In this document: one piece after another, positions 36,850-49,132 of the stretch
How positions within the stretch are numbered: position 1 is the stretch's first letter
Layout: every line of letters begins with the position of its first letter
NCBI GenBank assembly: GCA_020091685.1
Contig: CM034593.1
Coordinates: 45,013,733 to 45,077,732 of the forward strand
Direction of reading: 5' to 3'
Length of the DNA stretch: 64,000 bases
From: Lutjanus erythropterus
Taxonomy: Eukaryota; Chordata; Actinopteri; Lutjaniformes; Lutjanidae
The notes under the pieces: model-generated
Databases searched by the model: none
Seen by the model: the letters and a program-made list of their open reading frames with translations, nothing else
What the model was told of the DNA's origin: nothing
Program-made: the position numbers and the translations under genes

Positions 36850-38960
36850 AGCAAAACATTGTTTATATAACACATTTCATTCCAGAGTAAGCCACAGAAG
36901 TTGCTACCACAAGCACAGTTGCATAAAAAATACTGGAAGTAAAACCAATTGGGATACAAAATGAAAAAGACCAGCAGTCGACCAGTAAACTAGTAAGACA
37001 TGAGAATGAAAAACTGTTTAGAAGGAAGTAAAACCAACAGTTGACCAATAAGAATGTAAAAGCATGTAAGGTGAAAGAGTGTAACTAAAATAAAAGTTAA
37101 GACTGGCTGACCAAACAACTGAAAAGGGCTTCAGTTTACTTTTAAAAGACAACAAATAGCATTGTGATTCACCTGACATGATCAGGTTGCATGTTCCAGT
37201 GGCTTGGAGCCTAAAAGCTAAAGGCAAATTCACCACTTTTTGTGGAGACCCAGGGAATAACCAGGCGGTCTGTTCCAGATGACCTAAGGGGTCATAGCTC
37301 ACAAGCAGGTCTGAGAAATATTGAGGTGCTGGGCCACACAATGAACTTTTTAAATCAATTCTAACATTTACCTTGAGCCAGTGTAATGATCCCAACACAG
37401 GTGTTGTATGGTCACATTTTCTTTTTATAGGTCAAACTCCAGCAGCTGCGTTCTGGAGCGGTTGCAGTCGATCAAGAAACTTTTTTATATTTTCATGTGA
37501 GCAGTGTGTTACAGTAGTCAAAGCATGGACAAGTTTTTCAGCATCGTCATGGGATAAAAAGCTTCTGTCTCTGGAAATATTTCTTAAATGATTAAATCTG
37601 GCTTTAACTATACTGTTTATATGGCTCTGGAAAGTGAGGTCAACATTAAAGTGAACCAAAGTGACTTTAAAGCACACTGATAATTTTTCCCATCAAGCTT
37701 TTGTTTTTCACTCTGAGATTACCAAACCAACAAATCTTTGCAAATGTTGGAACTGATTCAATAAACTCTTTAAACACTTTAAACAGAGACTTGTCTCCAC
37801 TAAAACACAGGCACATCCTTGAGAAATCAATCTTTGGTTTGCCTTTGTTATAAATAAAATCAATGTTAACATCAAAGGTAAACAAACTGGAGGGGGTCCA
37901 GTCTGTCTTGTGTCATGGCTAAAATCTTGTTTTTAAAAAGTTGGTCCAAGATTTCATTACAAGGGGCTGCAGGGTGACATTCATTTAATGACTTTTGTGA
38001 TGTGACTTTAAAAACAGGAACCATATTATGTTTCTTCTAATGTCTTGTTACCCTCTCCTGTTCTTGATAAGACTGAAAGATTTACATGTTGTGGCTTCAT
38101 CAATCTGTGTCTTACAGCCCTCTTCCCTGTCTCGGGGTTCAGAGAATTCATGATTAAAATCATGTGCATCAAACTTTACATAAAACTGATTTAACTTCTC
38201 TGCCAACTCAGTCTCAGACATATTAAAACACACCACACTTTCCTTTTTATTTGCTTTCCAACTATAGATTTGATGCCTTTCTTGGAGTTATCTTTTTTTT
38301 CCAGTTCACCCTCTAATTTGTCTTTATACTTGGGTTTAGCTAGTTTTATCTTCCTGCTGACACACATCTGGACCTCTCTTTTTTAAGTGCTGTCCCCCTA
38401 ATAAAAGGTTAGTTTCTTCTAATTCAATAGTTGCTCAAAGGATTTTCCACTCCAAGGCTTAGTACTAGAAAAGAGTGTACATATTTTCACAAAGAATAAT
38501 GTAATGTGATAGTGTCACTGACTTCATCTAAAGCCGCATGTCTCTGTTTTTACATAAAAAATGGAGATTTAGTTTTTGATCAGACCACACAGTGACATCC
38601 TTGCACTGTCATCAGAATTGGCTGTTAGACTGAAACTAAATTAACAGTATTATGATCTAGAGGAGCTTTGCAATAAGAGTTGTAGGCTCCCCTGATGTTA
38701 CCATAACTGAAAAAATGACTCAAGGACTTATCTACAGAGCAGTGATTAAAATCCCTCATAATAAGGTTCCTGGCATCAGAGGATATGCTCTTCAAACACT
38801 GCATCACTCTCGTAACAGTGTTGCATGGTCTGTATTTGCTACAGTGTTGATATAAATAACTGTGGAAATTCTCTTGGCAGATAAAGGGTGAAAAACAGTT
38901 AACTCAGTATCAGGGGTGCAACCACAACTACAGCCATACACTAGTGAGTGTTTTCATACA
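36850..38960 (-). mobile_element. LINE retrotransposon, decayed (endonuclease and RT C-terminus)
   Basis: Read on the minus strand from 38807 downward: an apurinic-type endonuclease piece NLIMRDFNHCSVDKSLSHFF and APLDHNTVNLV; a linker frame at 38048-38236 (ETELAEKLNQFYVKFDAHDF); then an RT C-terminal piece at 37432-37677 (VDLTFQSHINSIVKARFNHL, SRDRSFLSHDDAEKLVHALT, LQNAAAGV) and at 37018-37398 (LGSLHWLKVNVRIDLKSSL, APQYFSDLLVSYDPLGHL). Only about 370 bp separate linker and RT C-terminus, so most of the RT core is deleted. Antisense to smurf2. The 36850-37120 part resembles a LINE 3' untranslated tail (acatttcattccagag). Confidence 0.8.
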
Positions 38961-39258
38961 AACACATCCCCCTTCCCCGTACTTACCAGTAGGGCGAGGC
39001 TGGGTGATAAGGCTTATAAATAATATCTCAATATTTTTGTGCTATGCAGTATACAAATTGATACATACATATTTTCTCCAAAATAATATATTGTAAATTC
39101 TCAAATAATGCCAACATATGATAAGGTTGTAGTATATGACACATTGCTTGTGATTCAACTACCCAGTATTAGGGCAGGGCAATATGGACAAATTCAAATA
39201 TCACAATATTTTTGACCAGATACCTCAAGAACAACATTGCAGGATCATCCTGACAGGG

Positions 39259-39490
39259 TTTATTTCACAATAATGACCTGCTCACTGTACATTATCCTGC
39301 TTTTTATGTGGTTACTTGCCAAAAAAAGGGCACACATTTATGTGACACAACATATTAATTTTAAAATTAATTTTTTGGCTTTATTTCACAATAGTGATCT
39401 GCTCACTGTACAATATCCTGTTTGTTACATGGTTATGTACAAAAAACAATAATTTGACACATAACATTCACTTTAAAATGATTTTGGGGT
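39259..39490 (+). repeat. Imperfect tandem duplication, 121-bp period
   Basis: The run tttatttcacaataatgacc..ctcactgtacattatcctg at 39259 recurs as tttatttcacaatagtgatc..ctcactgtacaatatcctg at 39380, followed in both by a tggttat/acttgcc block, a gacaca block and an attttaaaat block. Two units with substantial divergence. It lies in a MITE-like segment beginning about 38994 (ggctgggtgataaggc). Confidence 0.8.
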
Positions 39491-39676
39491 TTTTTTTTGC
39501 TCGTACCGAGTCTTATGATCAGAACTGTGTCCATAGCAATGGCCTGTTCTCCATAACAACGGTCAGTCATACATGGCAATGGTCTGCTATACAGAAATAA
39601 CAGACCTTAGAATGGCGTAACTGGCCAATCATAATCAAGCTTTTAACAAAGCCATGTAATAACATGATATAACTAT

Positions 39677-40050
39677 TAGAGCTGCAACTAACAATTATTT
39701 TCATCATTGATTAATCTGTTGATTATTTTTGTCATTACTCGATTAGATTTTTAGTCTAAAAAAAATTTCAGAAACTTATGAAAAAAGCTGTTAAATATTT
39801 CCCAAAGCCCAAGATGACTCCCCTAAATGTCATGTTGGGTCCACAAATCAAAGATATTCAGTTTACTGTCATAAAGGAGTAAAGAAACCAGAAAATATTC
39901 ACATTTAAGAAGCTGGAGTCAGGGAATTTTGAAAAAAAAAATTACTCAAAGTGATTACTTGATTATCAAAATAGTTGGCTATTCATTCAGTAATTGATTA
40001 ATGATAAATTAATTGATTAATTGATACAGGTCTAATAATGGTATCCAAAA
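39677..40050 (+). repeat. hAT-type MITE (family A)
   Basis: Starts tagagctgcaactaacaatt and contains cccaaagcccaagatgactc, agtttactgtcataaaggag, aagctggagtcaggg and gattatcaaaatagttgg. The 3' end (gatacaggtcta) is a degraded version of gttgcagctcta. No clear target duplication remains. Confidence 0.75.
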
Positions 40051-40756
40051 TCTAAGACGATATCTAGTCTGGTATCACGATATCGATATAATATTGATGT
40101 ATTGCTCATTCCTAATAGAGTCCTGATCCAGTATCACGGGCCATCCAAAATCTTCCAATAGAAACTTTGTACTTTCTGTCAGTTCCTCCATCTTATTCCT
40201 TCAAGACTGCACATTATCGAGCAGGCAGGGGATGTTATGCAGCTGTTGTCTCTGCAGTCACTGGCACTCTTCCCTCCCTCCCTCCCCCTCTTCCTCACCC
40301 AAACAGCCCCGCTTCTAGTGGGGTACATTCCATGGCCTTCCTTCAAAATCACCAGCTGTAAAACAGCGCCTGCATCCATTGCTGCGATGCTGGAATTACA
40401 GCGCTGAACGAGAAAGTCTTATTCTGAGGCTCATCGTATACCTTGTAGGCCAAACACGGCTGTAAAAAAGACTAATATCACAAGAACGAACAAACTCTCC
40501 AGGCAGGGAGTATCAAACAAACAGACTGTGGAACACTGCTGCTGCGGGTCCCCACAGGTGCAGCACCCCCTACTACAACTGCTTTGCATTTGTTCTACTT
40601 ATTGGTATACTTGCACTCCCGCTTTCCTGAGACACAGGATTCACATAGGACATTGTCAACAAGAATTACTAAAACAGATGAAGAGTTGCAACATAGTCTT
40701 TTATCTGTTTTTTACCTACCAACTGCTTTCTTTCTAGTAAATAGAAAGTTGTTCTG

Positions 40757-40868
40757 GTAGATTCTACTTCTCCAAAACTCTGCAACTCACACCAAAAAAA
40801 ATGTAGTTGGATAAATAGCACTATAGTCCAGGGGAAATATGTACTTTCTATTCTGGTTTATGATTCGA
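40757..40868 (+). repeat. Short dispersed element (family F copy 3)
   Basis: Contains ctccaaaactctgcaactca and gttggataaatagcactata, matching family F at 1795. Confidence 0.55.
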
Positions 40869-41527
40869 TTCAATTTTTCTTTTTTAGCCTGACTGCTAAG
40901 CTGTTGTTAAGACTATAGAGTCTTGACTGGTAAAGATCAACAAATCATTGGTTTCATAACCTGACAACTGTCATTTACATTTTCAAATTCCTCTTTAAAA
41001 AGATACACTGTGCCATCTTTGAAATGCTGATTTTTTTTCCAGACACATGCTGGAAACAGCAAGTAAGTGGGGGTGGAGAGAGAAAAAATACTGGCTGATT
41101 CTGGCTTTGATTTAGATTATTGAAATTGAAAGCGCTTTTAAATATTTTTTTGATTTAATATTGAAATTGTCACATCCCTACTCCTGTGCTGTTTGCCTGA
41201 ATACAGCGGTGGTTCAGGAGTCAGTCAGTGAACATGGCCTGGCTTTGTTACACTTAAAGCCAAATTCCAAGCAGGACCACAAAAAAGTTCTTTTAAATAA
41301 CTTTGGTACTTTCTACACTATAGTAACAGATTTTGTATAGTTTTAAACATGTAGTATTGAAAAAATATCAGTACTGTAACAATCTTAACAAATTTGTGAC
41401 TGCAAAAAAATTGGGGTTGAACATGACACACTGTCACATTTACTTCCTTTATGAAAAGCGTAATGATTATTAGGTTTGTACAGTTGCTTAACACAGCCTT
41501 TTTATTTGTCTCTTTCTACTTCCACAG

Positions 41528-41636
41528 GGTTGCCAGATCCTTTTGCCAAAGTGGTGGTGGATGGCTCAGGACAATGCCACTCTACAGATACTGTGAGAAA
41601 TACGCTGGACCCAAAGTGGAACCAACATTATGATCT
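41528..41636 (+). CDS. smurf2: smurf2 exon 3 (C2 domain)
   Basis: This 109-nt exon begins with GG, completing the Arg codon from exon 2. It encodes LPDPFAKVVVDGSGQCHST and continues through NTLDPKWNQHYD, about residues 32-66, ending CT (Leu codon completed in exon 4). The core C2 strands and the DPKWN turn typical of NEDD4-family C2 domains are visible. The Thr-Leu of NTLDP corresponds by position to T56/L57, reported with F29/F30 as part of the C2-HECT autoinhibitory surface. The acceptor is ctttctacttccacag and the donor is gtaagt, both strong. At 109 nt, skipping it alone would break the frame, so it is expected to be constitutive. Human SMURF2 has Lys instead of Arg in the TVRNTL segment, a conservative change. 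Confidence 0.97.
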
Positions 41637-42297
41637 GTAAGTCCACAGGAACACTGAGGAGAATGAGTGAGACATGGTTCTGTGTGCCATTAATGCCTCA
41701 TTAAGAAAAAAATGCAGAGTGTGTTTGTGTCTGGATTTGAGTATGAGGTCATGCACCACCTGAAATGTGAAACAATACAGAAAGGATTGTCGTCACAGAC
41801 ATGCAGCACACTGGTTTTGCTCTTTAGTGTGTCTCTGTGTAGAGCTGCTATGACACGTGTTTCAGGAATGTAGACTGATTCTTTACCGTGTGCAGAAACA
41901 CCCATCTATAAAGCTTTCGAGCTGTTCTTTAACAAACACATTGTAGAGTGAGATTTTTGAGGTTACACATTTTTTGGGGGGAAACTCAACACACACTGAT
42001 GAATCCCCTCTTTCTCAAAACACAGATTCTTCCTATTTTAGATATTTGAGGATGGGGTTTGCTAAATAGTTTTGCACTCCTGAACAATGCCCTCTATGAA
42101 ATGGTGTTTGTCTAACTCATACTTTTCTGGCTTGCTCACTTGCTCTCTGAAACACATGTGGCTTTACGTAGGCCAACACATTTAGAGTGCTTCAGCTACA
42201 TATCAGCCTTTGTAAAATTTCCTCTTGAAACTTGATTTTCTTCTATCAAGGAAGCTCTCCTTTCATTTTCTGTCAGGATCAGAAATGGAGATGCATA

Positions 42298-42520
42298 AAA
42301 GAAGTTGTCTGGATGGCAGCATATTCTGCACCAAAACCTGTATTTGCCTTACAACATTAATGGGGACGTCACGGATGTAACATTTACCCATCATGCCACT
42401 GGCACTAACACAGCCCCATACCATCACAGATGCTGGCATCTGAAGCCAGCACTGGTAAAAATCTGCATGGTCCTTTTCCTCTTTAGCCTGGAGGACATGA
42501 TGTCCATGATTTCTGAAAAT
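42298..42520 (-). mobile_element. Tc1-like transposase fragment
   Basis: On the minus strand it carries the block equivalent to 35120-35300 of the intron 2 element (ccagcatctgtgatggtatg, then the variants of ggcattatgggtaa and of ttggagcaacacatgctgcc). Both ends of the transposon are absent. It is followed at 42552-42585 by a short inverted family A piece (aaaataattgtaagttacagcc). Confidence 0.75.
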
Positions 42521-43419
42521 AATCTAAAATAGACTAAGATAGATAGTAAATAGACAATGAAAATAATTGTAAGTTACAGCCTTAATTATAATGAAACCCA
42601 GTTGTGGATGAAGAACATATTAATTATTTAACTGTCCATGGACCCATGACTGTCCCTTGGCCTCTGTGAGATACATTTTGCCTTCCTGCACTCACTTTCA
42701 TTTTCTAACACACCTGTTTGTAATGCCTCTTGTGACCTGCCGACATCAGTCACAGTTCCCCTCCTTCTTGTACGTAATACTCTACTGCCCCTACCCTCTC
42801 AGCGGAGCATGTTTCCCGCCAGTGACCCCTGGCCTCTTCCTCTGGTTCAGGAAATGGCTAACATGCCATAGAAAGCAGATGGGAGCCTGGGCTTGGCAGA
42901 TTGCCAGCTTTGCCACACCCCCCATCTCCAGCCTCCAGCTTTAGGAGGTGGGGTCTTTTCCCACATGACACTAATCCTGCCAGGGTCCTCCATGCCCTGC
43001 AGAAATGATCTAGATTTTTATTTTTAAACTACAGTCAATACTCTGTACTTCATACATACTGCAAGTTACCTCCTCATGCTTGGCCTCTGATTTCCATCCT
43101 TTTAAGTACAACTCATCACATTGCTTCGGTTAGAGGGTCAGATTCGCTCTGCTCTCTCTGCCTTCATCTGTATTTAAGTTGTAGTATCTAACATTTCAAT
43201 TGTTGTAAAACTCCAAACCTATATTATATATGTTGCTGGGTTGTATACTTATCCGAAATGTTTAACAATGTTCACACTCTATCATTTCTTTTAAAAACAC
43301 AGGATATGTCAGTTAAGCCAGAAAGAGGGGAAGGAAGTTGGCAAACGTGAATAAAACCTTGAATATTACCTCGTCCAAGATTTCTGCCTGAGTCAATTCA
43401 GATAGATTTTCATCAGCTT

Positions 43420-43890
43420 TTAATCAGAATCAGAAATACTTTATTGATCCCGCGGGGGAAATTAGTCACGTTACAGGTACTCCCATTCCAGAGTAGAAAA
43501 ATGTATAAGCCTAGAGAAATTATAAGAATAGAAATGGACAATAGGAACTATGAAAAATATATACTCTACTCCAATATAGAATATAACATTAATAACAAAA
43601 TATTTATTTACACTAAGAAATATGCAGAGAAATATGTGTCTTATTCAACAATATATACCAGCGATGTATACATATGAAAACAGCAGTAAATGGATAATAA
43701 AAGAAGAACAGGAAATAACTAATATGAAATGTAAGAATTCTGTACAAAAATCTGCATTATGCAACAATCATATATAATGCTGTGATTATCAATGCTGTAT
43801 ACATTGCACAGGTGAGTTGTTGCACAACTTATTGTCATTTTAAGTCAGAATTGCATGTGTGAAATATTGCACAGAATTATTGTAATGATA
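43420..43890 (-). mobile_element. LINE 3' end (fish L2-like tail)
   Basis: The run aatcagaatcagaaatactttattgatcccgcgggggaaatt is the inverted 3' tail common to a fish LINE family. The following AT-rich interval, with the recurring ttgcacaggt/ttgcacagaatt motifs, is the adjacent 3' untranslated part. No coding part is left. Confidence 0.65.
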
Positions 43891-43902
43891 GTCAGTAGTA
43901 GG

Positions 43903-43990
43903 GCTGAACAGTTAATTGAAATTTTATCAAAACTGGAAACTGGAATATGGCCTACTGCAATTTTCATATCTCACAATATTTGTTAAGCAT
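43903..43990. repeat. Degenerate repeat piece shared with 10285-10400
   Basis: Starts tagggctgaacagttaattg and includes ggcctactgcaattttcata. Probably the head of a MITE related to family B. Confidence 0.4.
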
Positions 43991-45609
43991 CTTTGTTTGA
44001 TCAGTAGAGCACAGTTGAGTATAAATAGAGAACAGATAATCAGGTTATAGTTGCTAACAATAAAGACAACAACTCCCATGACCCCAAGCTACTCCAGATG
44101 TTATCCAAGTACATCTGTTGTTATTGTTTTAATGTGAGCAGACCCCCCTCCAGCGGCCTACGCATTGTGTGTTTCAGTGCTCTACACATTGTGCTGTGCA
44201 TAGCATGACCCCTCATTAGAGTGTGTGTTATCTTACCAGTCTTCATGCACACTGCCTGACACTGCCCCAGCTATAAAATGTTAAATATAGCAGAGGCACC
44301 GGCACTGCAGCAGTTAGTTTTTACTCCCCCCATGGCCATCCATATTAAAAATGCACTGGCGGTAGTTGGCAAGTTGACTTTCTTGATATCACAACCTACG
44401 CATCACAAGCCTCGGAGGTCTGTGTGGCACGCATACCCACCTACAATATAATCAAAAAGTGAGTAAGTCCAGACATTGATCGGTGGTGGTTTTACCTGTG
44501 GAAGATTTCTCTCTGCTTCATGTCTGTCTGCAGTAAGATGGCACAGTAAAAACACGGGCTAAGAAATGCTACAGAAAGCAAATATTGAGCTCTGTGCCTG
44601 GAAAAGGCTGCACCGATTGCACCCAGAACTTATTGTACTTTGTAATTGATGTTATGGCTTAAATATTCACAATTATCCATTGTGAAAGACAGGAAAGGTC
44701 TGGAAGAAGAGAAGTGAAAAGGGGCGGTTGGTTCAATGTAACCACAAGGTAACAATTGGTTTTGAGGGAGTCAAGAAAGAATGCTATGGCATCAATTCAG
44801 TTGACATAAATCAGATCAGGGTACTTGATATACACGAGCCAGAGCTGTAGAATCTCTCTGATTTAGTTATCGATCTTAACAACTGAAGCCTTTCCAACAT
44901 TAATATGAAATATATCCAATTTTTGATTTCCCAATGTAATATATGTTCCCTGGAAAAAAAAAAAAAGTTTGGGAAGTTCTGCAGGGCTGGATTTATGTCC
45001 TGGAAAGCTAATCTGGATTTGACCCAAGATTTTTTTCCCCTCCTCTGCTGTTGTCTGTAGGATTAGGAGTGTTAATCCTCATTCTTTTTTTTTTGTTAGC
45101 ACAACCACCTAATGAAATGTGTCTGTGTGTGACAGATAGAGATGAAGATAGATTGTTTCTAATGGTGTTGTCTCTGCGCTTGATCACCAGCGTTTAGTAG
45201 TTAATCATGTAGGAGTTTCCTGTTCTTGTTTGTTAAGTAGATTTAGTGGTAGTAATTAAAATAATTTAACACAATGAATAGAAGAAGGAACATGCCAAGA
45301 ACTTAAGGTGAACTCTGCACATACTGCTGTTTGAACCCTGAGCTGTACTCACAAAAAGACTCTATTTAAAAAAAAAAAAGATTGAATAGCTCACATTATT
45401 ATTACATTATTAGTTAAGAATTAATTTCTAATTAATGTTTATATCTATGTCATAAGATTATCTGCAAATAGATTGCTTTAATCACTCTTACTACATTTGA
45501 CATCTTCAGGGGTTTCATTTATTATTATTGTTGTTGTTGTTTTATTTTAGAACTTTATTTAATTAATACAACCAAATAATACACAGTGTACTCATTATGA
45601 TATAACTCC

Positions 45610-45912
45610 CTGGGGTGCAAATCACAAGATTCATCATGATACGATTGATATCAGACAAGGTCATATTTCGATTTAACACAATCAGTTAGATTTATGTCAA
45701 CTCATAAAAGGCAACTAATTGTAATTCAACACTTTAATGACAGAACTCTTGCAGACATTTGTGACAAGGACATGTCATGAGAATTTCAAAACATAAGCTT
45801 ATCTTAAAGATAATCATATAGATCAGTATTTTCATGCATTGATAATATTGGATCATTGAACACTGAATCAATATATAAGTCCAGATCGATGGATCAGTGT
45901 ACCCCTGATAAC
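45610..45912. repeat. MITE-like element with ggggtgca / tgtacccc ends
   Basis: Starts ggggtgcaaatcacaagatt and ends gatcagtgtacccctg, giving inverted termini with a mismatch. The interior has catgatacgattgatatc. Non-coding. Confidence 0.4.
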
Positions 45913-46347
45913 TTCCCTTCAGTAATTCATATAATTGGAATTACAGCACCAGTACAATTAGAACTGAAATATAACAGTAAAGCATAGGATATGTAGTTTT
46001 ATATTGTCCCTCCTTTCACTAGAACAAATCTTTTCCCGTTTCACATAATGTTGTTCTACTTTTTAATGGTTTGTAGCTATTATACTACTACTACTATTGT
46101 TCTATTATTTTTTTAGACAATAAATGTTTAAAAGTTCTGACTTTAGAGTGAAGGTCAAGTGGCCTTAAACAATTTTGTATGCTGGTATCTGATCTTCCTC
46201 TTCATCATTATACAGTCTACATAGTTTTTTAGTTATTGTAATATTATTAATTTTGTAGGATATCTCAAGTTAAAAGATTCTGGAATAGGAATTAGTTGTT
46301 GTTTCCAAGTTAGTAAAATATTAAATACATCTTCCTAAAAGGAACAG

Positions 46348-46440
46348 ACTAGGGGTGGGCGGATTGATCCCAAAATATCGATACTTTTGATACATCTTTT
46401 TCGATTCTGGCGTCAAAAGGATCGATCCCAAAATAAGGAT
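46348..46440. repeat. MITE-like fragment with paired gatcgatccc motifs
   Basis: Starts aggggtgggcggattgatcc and carries gattgatcccaaaata and gatcgatcccaaaata about 50 bp apart in direct orientation. Confidence 0.35.
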
Positions 46441-48401
46441 CCATTTCAGTTTTTTTTCTTCTATGTTTTGCTGTTTTTATTTAATAAAAGAGCAGAACTC
46501 TCTGTGCACAGAAGGTTGAGTTGTGTAGTGCCACTGTTGTCTGTGTCTGTGTGCACTCAAACCTTAAATCTTTTTATATGATAATAATAAGAATTGTAAA
46601 CCTTTTGTGTGATAGTTAAAGGATGCCTACATTTCAGCATATCTGGCCTGTTATTGCATTCACTTCATAAATCGTGGTACATTGCTCTCCCCTACATGAA
46701 ACACATAAGCCACTTTTAATAATGAAATGAAAATTATCAGTGATTCTGACCTGAAATTATTGTTATTTTATCAAAAGCAAATTTTGTGGTATCGCTGACC
46801 CCTAAAACAGACTGTATGTGGAAAAACTGTAAGACCTATGCTCTGTAAAATGAACTTTTTATATAGATTTTATTCATCTTTGTTTTGCATAGCCATTGTG
46901 GACACCATGTAATAGGTGCACCGACTTGCTGTCTATATCCACTCTTTTTTTTAGTTTCTGTTTCCAGTTAGTTGGGATTGCTGAAAGCTGCTGACAGAAT
47001 TTAAAAATATTACATCTCTGACCTTGCATTCTGCAAAATTGATAGTGAGAAAGGAAATCAACCATGCTATCTAGTATATCATTTATTATAACTCTTTTTC
47101 AACAATTTTTTGTTTTTATTATTTTGAGCATGTTGGCCTAATATTTTTGGTGTCATCTAGCAGGTATTAAATCATTGCTTGCAAAAGCTTTTCTAACTTT
47201 ATAAAATACCTTATCTCAGGAAACCAACTCTGGAAATGTTTTGAAAGAGTTCACTCTCTGTTCAGCAGTTCAGCCCAGCCCCTTCTGTGTAAATTTGCTG
47301 TCGATAGCAGTGCTGTAATAATAACCTCAGTACCTTTGTTATGTCGGAGGAGACAAGGTTTTTACTAACACTGTTTTTGGCACAGTTACCGTGAGTGAGG
47401 AAATAACATTTTGTTCTACCTATCCTCTCATCTTCAGACACTCAGTCATTGTCTCATTGGCTATTTCAGTTCTCTCTCTTTTTGTTTTTTTTTCTTGTTC
47501 GAAGATGATGCTTTGCACAGCACACCTCTGCATCACATCGACCTGCTAATCTCACAGTCACACTGTGTGAAGGGAAGCGTATGAGATTAAATTTAGAACA
47601 TGATAATGTCCTCAGAGAGACATTTTGAGTTGCACCACAGCACACAAAATGCTGGGAACAAAACTGACACATAACAGTGCGAGGCTCAGTGCATCTGCTG
47701 TTCTAAGATTAGACCAATGTCCTAATCGAGTATTAGTTCATTCAAAATGCTCTTATCAAAGTGAACAGCAGCGCTGCTTTGATTAGAAACATAAATTTAA
47801 GCAAAACAGTTATCTGGTTAATTTTATTTCTCATTTCATCTTTGAGTTAAAAAAGCATCCAAGTAAAATATTCTGTATGATTCATCCCTCATATCATATT
47901 GTGGTGTGACAGAAGCCTTTTACAAGACTCAGCGTTTGGAATAGCTTACTTCCAGTGGTTTCTAGTCTGTAAGTATCCACCTCCTGGCACACAAGCTTTT
48001 AATTAACTCACCTTTATTGGGGAAGAAAATTTAAACTTTCATTGCACAAAACGTTTGTTCTTTCAACTGTTTGTCATCCACTAGTGTTAAATGGCTAGAA
48101 TGGGATCATAACCAACATACACAAAGAACAGGGCTGCTAAGAGAGAGAAAAAAGTTTAAGTGGCAAGATACTAACCTCTGCTACTGTATCCTGATCAGAT
48201 TTTCAGGCAGCAACTAAAGGCTGAATCCCTGGACACTTGAAAAGATCCACAACCCACACAGGCTGTAATTTGATTTCAGTGCAGCAGTTTTCCGTATCAG
48301 ACCTATATGTTTTGATGTGTTTAGTAGGGAAACCCCACTCCATGCCAGTGATACACAGCATAATATAGAGCCTGGCATCTGTGCTGGCAGCTAGGCTGTA
48401 A

Positions 48402-48429
48402 TTACGTGTGTGTGTGTGTGTGTGTGTGT
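48402..48429. repeat. (GT)n microsatellite
   Basis: A pure GT run of about 13 units. Confidence 0.9.
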
Positions 48430-48998
48430 ATTTGTATGTGTGAGTGAATGTGCGATTGTGCATTTGAATGTTGAACTCTGTGTGTTTACTGCGGGAGCTG
48501 TCTGCGACTCAGACAGCGGTGGAGCACATCACGGGGACTTCCTCTGTTCTTCAACCACGACTAGACTGGCCTCAGCTGTGCTAAATCTGCACAAACAGGC
48601 AGGCACGTACACACAAGTCACTTTAAAATCAGCTAATCGACCTCATTACACAGTCTGAAAGTCTGCACCGCAAGCATGGTGTGCATTGTTCTCTTGCTGT
48701 CAGCGAGAAGTAGCTGGAGGAGACACAAAATAGAAGTTTCAGTTTTTTGTCAGTGTATTTATCAGTGTTTTCGGAAAATTGTGTGTCACAGCTCATGATT
48801 TTGTTTAATTTCCGTCTTTCATACCCTGTGGGTTGATGAAAACCTACTGTGTTCTTGGAGCGTTTGAGTCCCCTGCAATGTGCACACAAGCACCACTATG
48901 CACACCATGTCTCTAAACATATTGACAGGATTATGAACTACTCCTCTTTTCTGTCTTATTGACCCGTCTTTCCTTCGTTCCCTCTCTTCTCCTGTCAG

Positions 48999-49132
48999 AT
49001 ACATTGGAAAGGCAGACTCCATCACCATCAGTGTATGGAACCACAAGAAGATCCACAAAAAGCAGGGTGCAGGTTTCTTGGGCTGTGTCCGCCTCCTGTC
49101 CAACGCCATCAATAGACTCAAAGACACCGGCT
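48999..49132 (+). CDS. smurf2: smurf2 exon 4 (C2 domain, basic patch)
   Basis: This 134-nt exon starts with A (completing CT|A, Leu) and encodes YIGKADSITISVWNHKKIHK and onward through GAGFLGCVRLLSNAINRLKDTG, about residues 68-111, ending T (completed as TAT, Tyr). The Lys/His-rich KKIHKK run is a basic surface patch of the C2 domain. By family knowledge such lysines help bind acidic phospholipids. The acceptor tract, ttccctctcttctcctgtcag, and the donor, gtaagt, are strong. The stretch from VWNHKK to RLLSNAI matches mammalian SMURF2 almost perfectly from memory; Ala replaces Ser in GKADS. Length is not a multiple of three, so lone skipping would frameshift. No odd features. Confidence 0.97.

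Larger units (their letters stand above)
33931..41527 (+). other. smurf2: smurf2 intron 2
   Basis: A 7597-bp intron, gtaagt to ttccacag. It contains a decayed sense-oriented Tc1-like element (about 34425-35800), an antisense LINE (about 36850-38960), a 121-bp tandem duplication (39259-39490), a hAT-type MITE (39677-40050) and a short repeat shared with intron 1 (40757-40868). The remainder (33940-34420, 35800-36850, 40050-40750, 40870-41520) shows nothing recognisable. Confidence 0.93.
41637..48998 (+). other. smurf2: smurf2 intron 3
   Basis: A 7362-bp intron, gtaagt to cctgtcag. It contains an antisense Tc1 transposase fragment (42298-42520), a LINE 3' end (43420-43890), and degenerate MITE-like pieces (43900-43990, 45610-45912, 46348-46440). 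A (GT)n tract lies at 48402-48429. Stretches 44000-45600 and 46450-48400 hold nothing I can identify. Confidence 0.93.
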
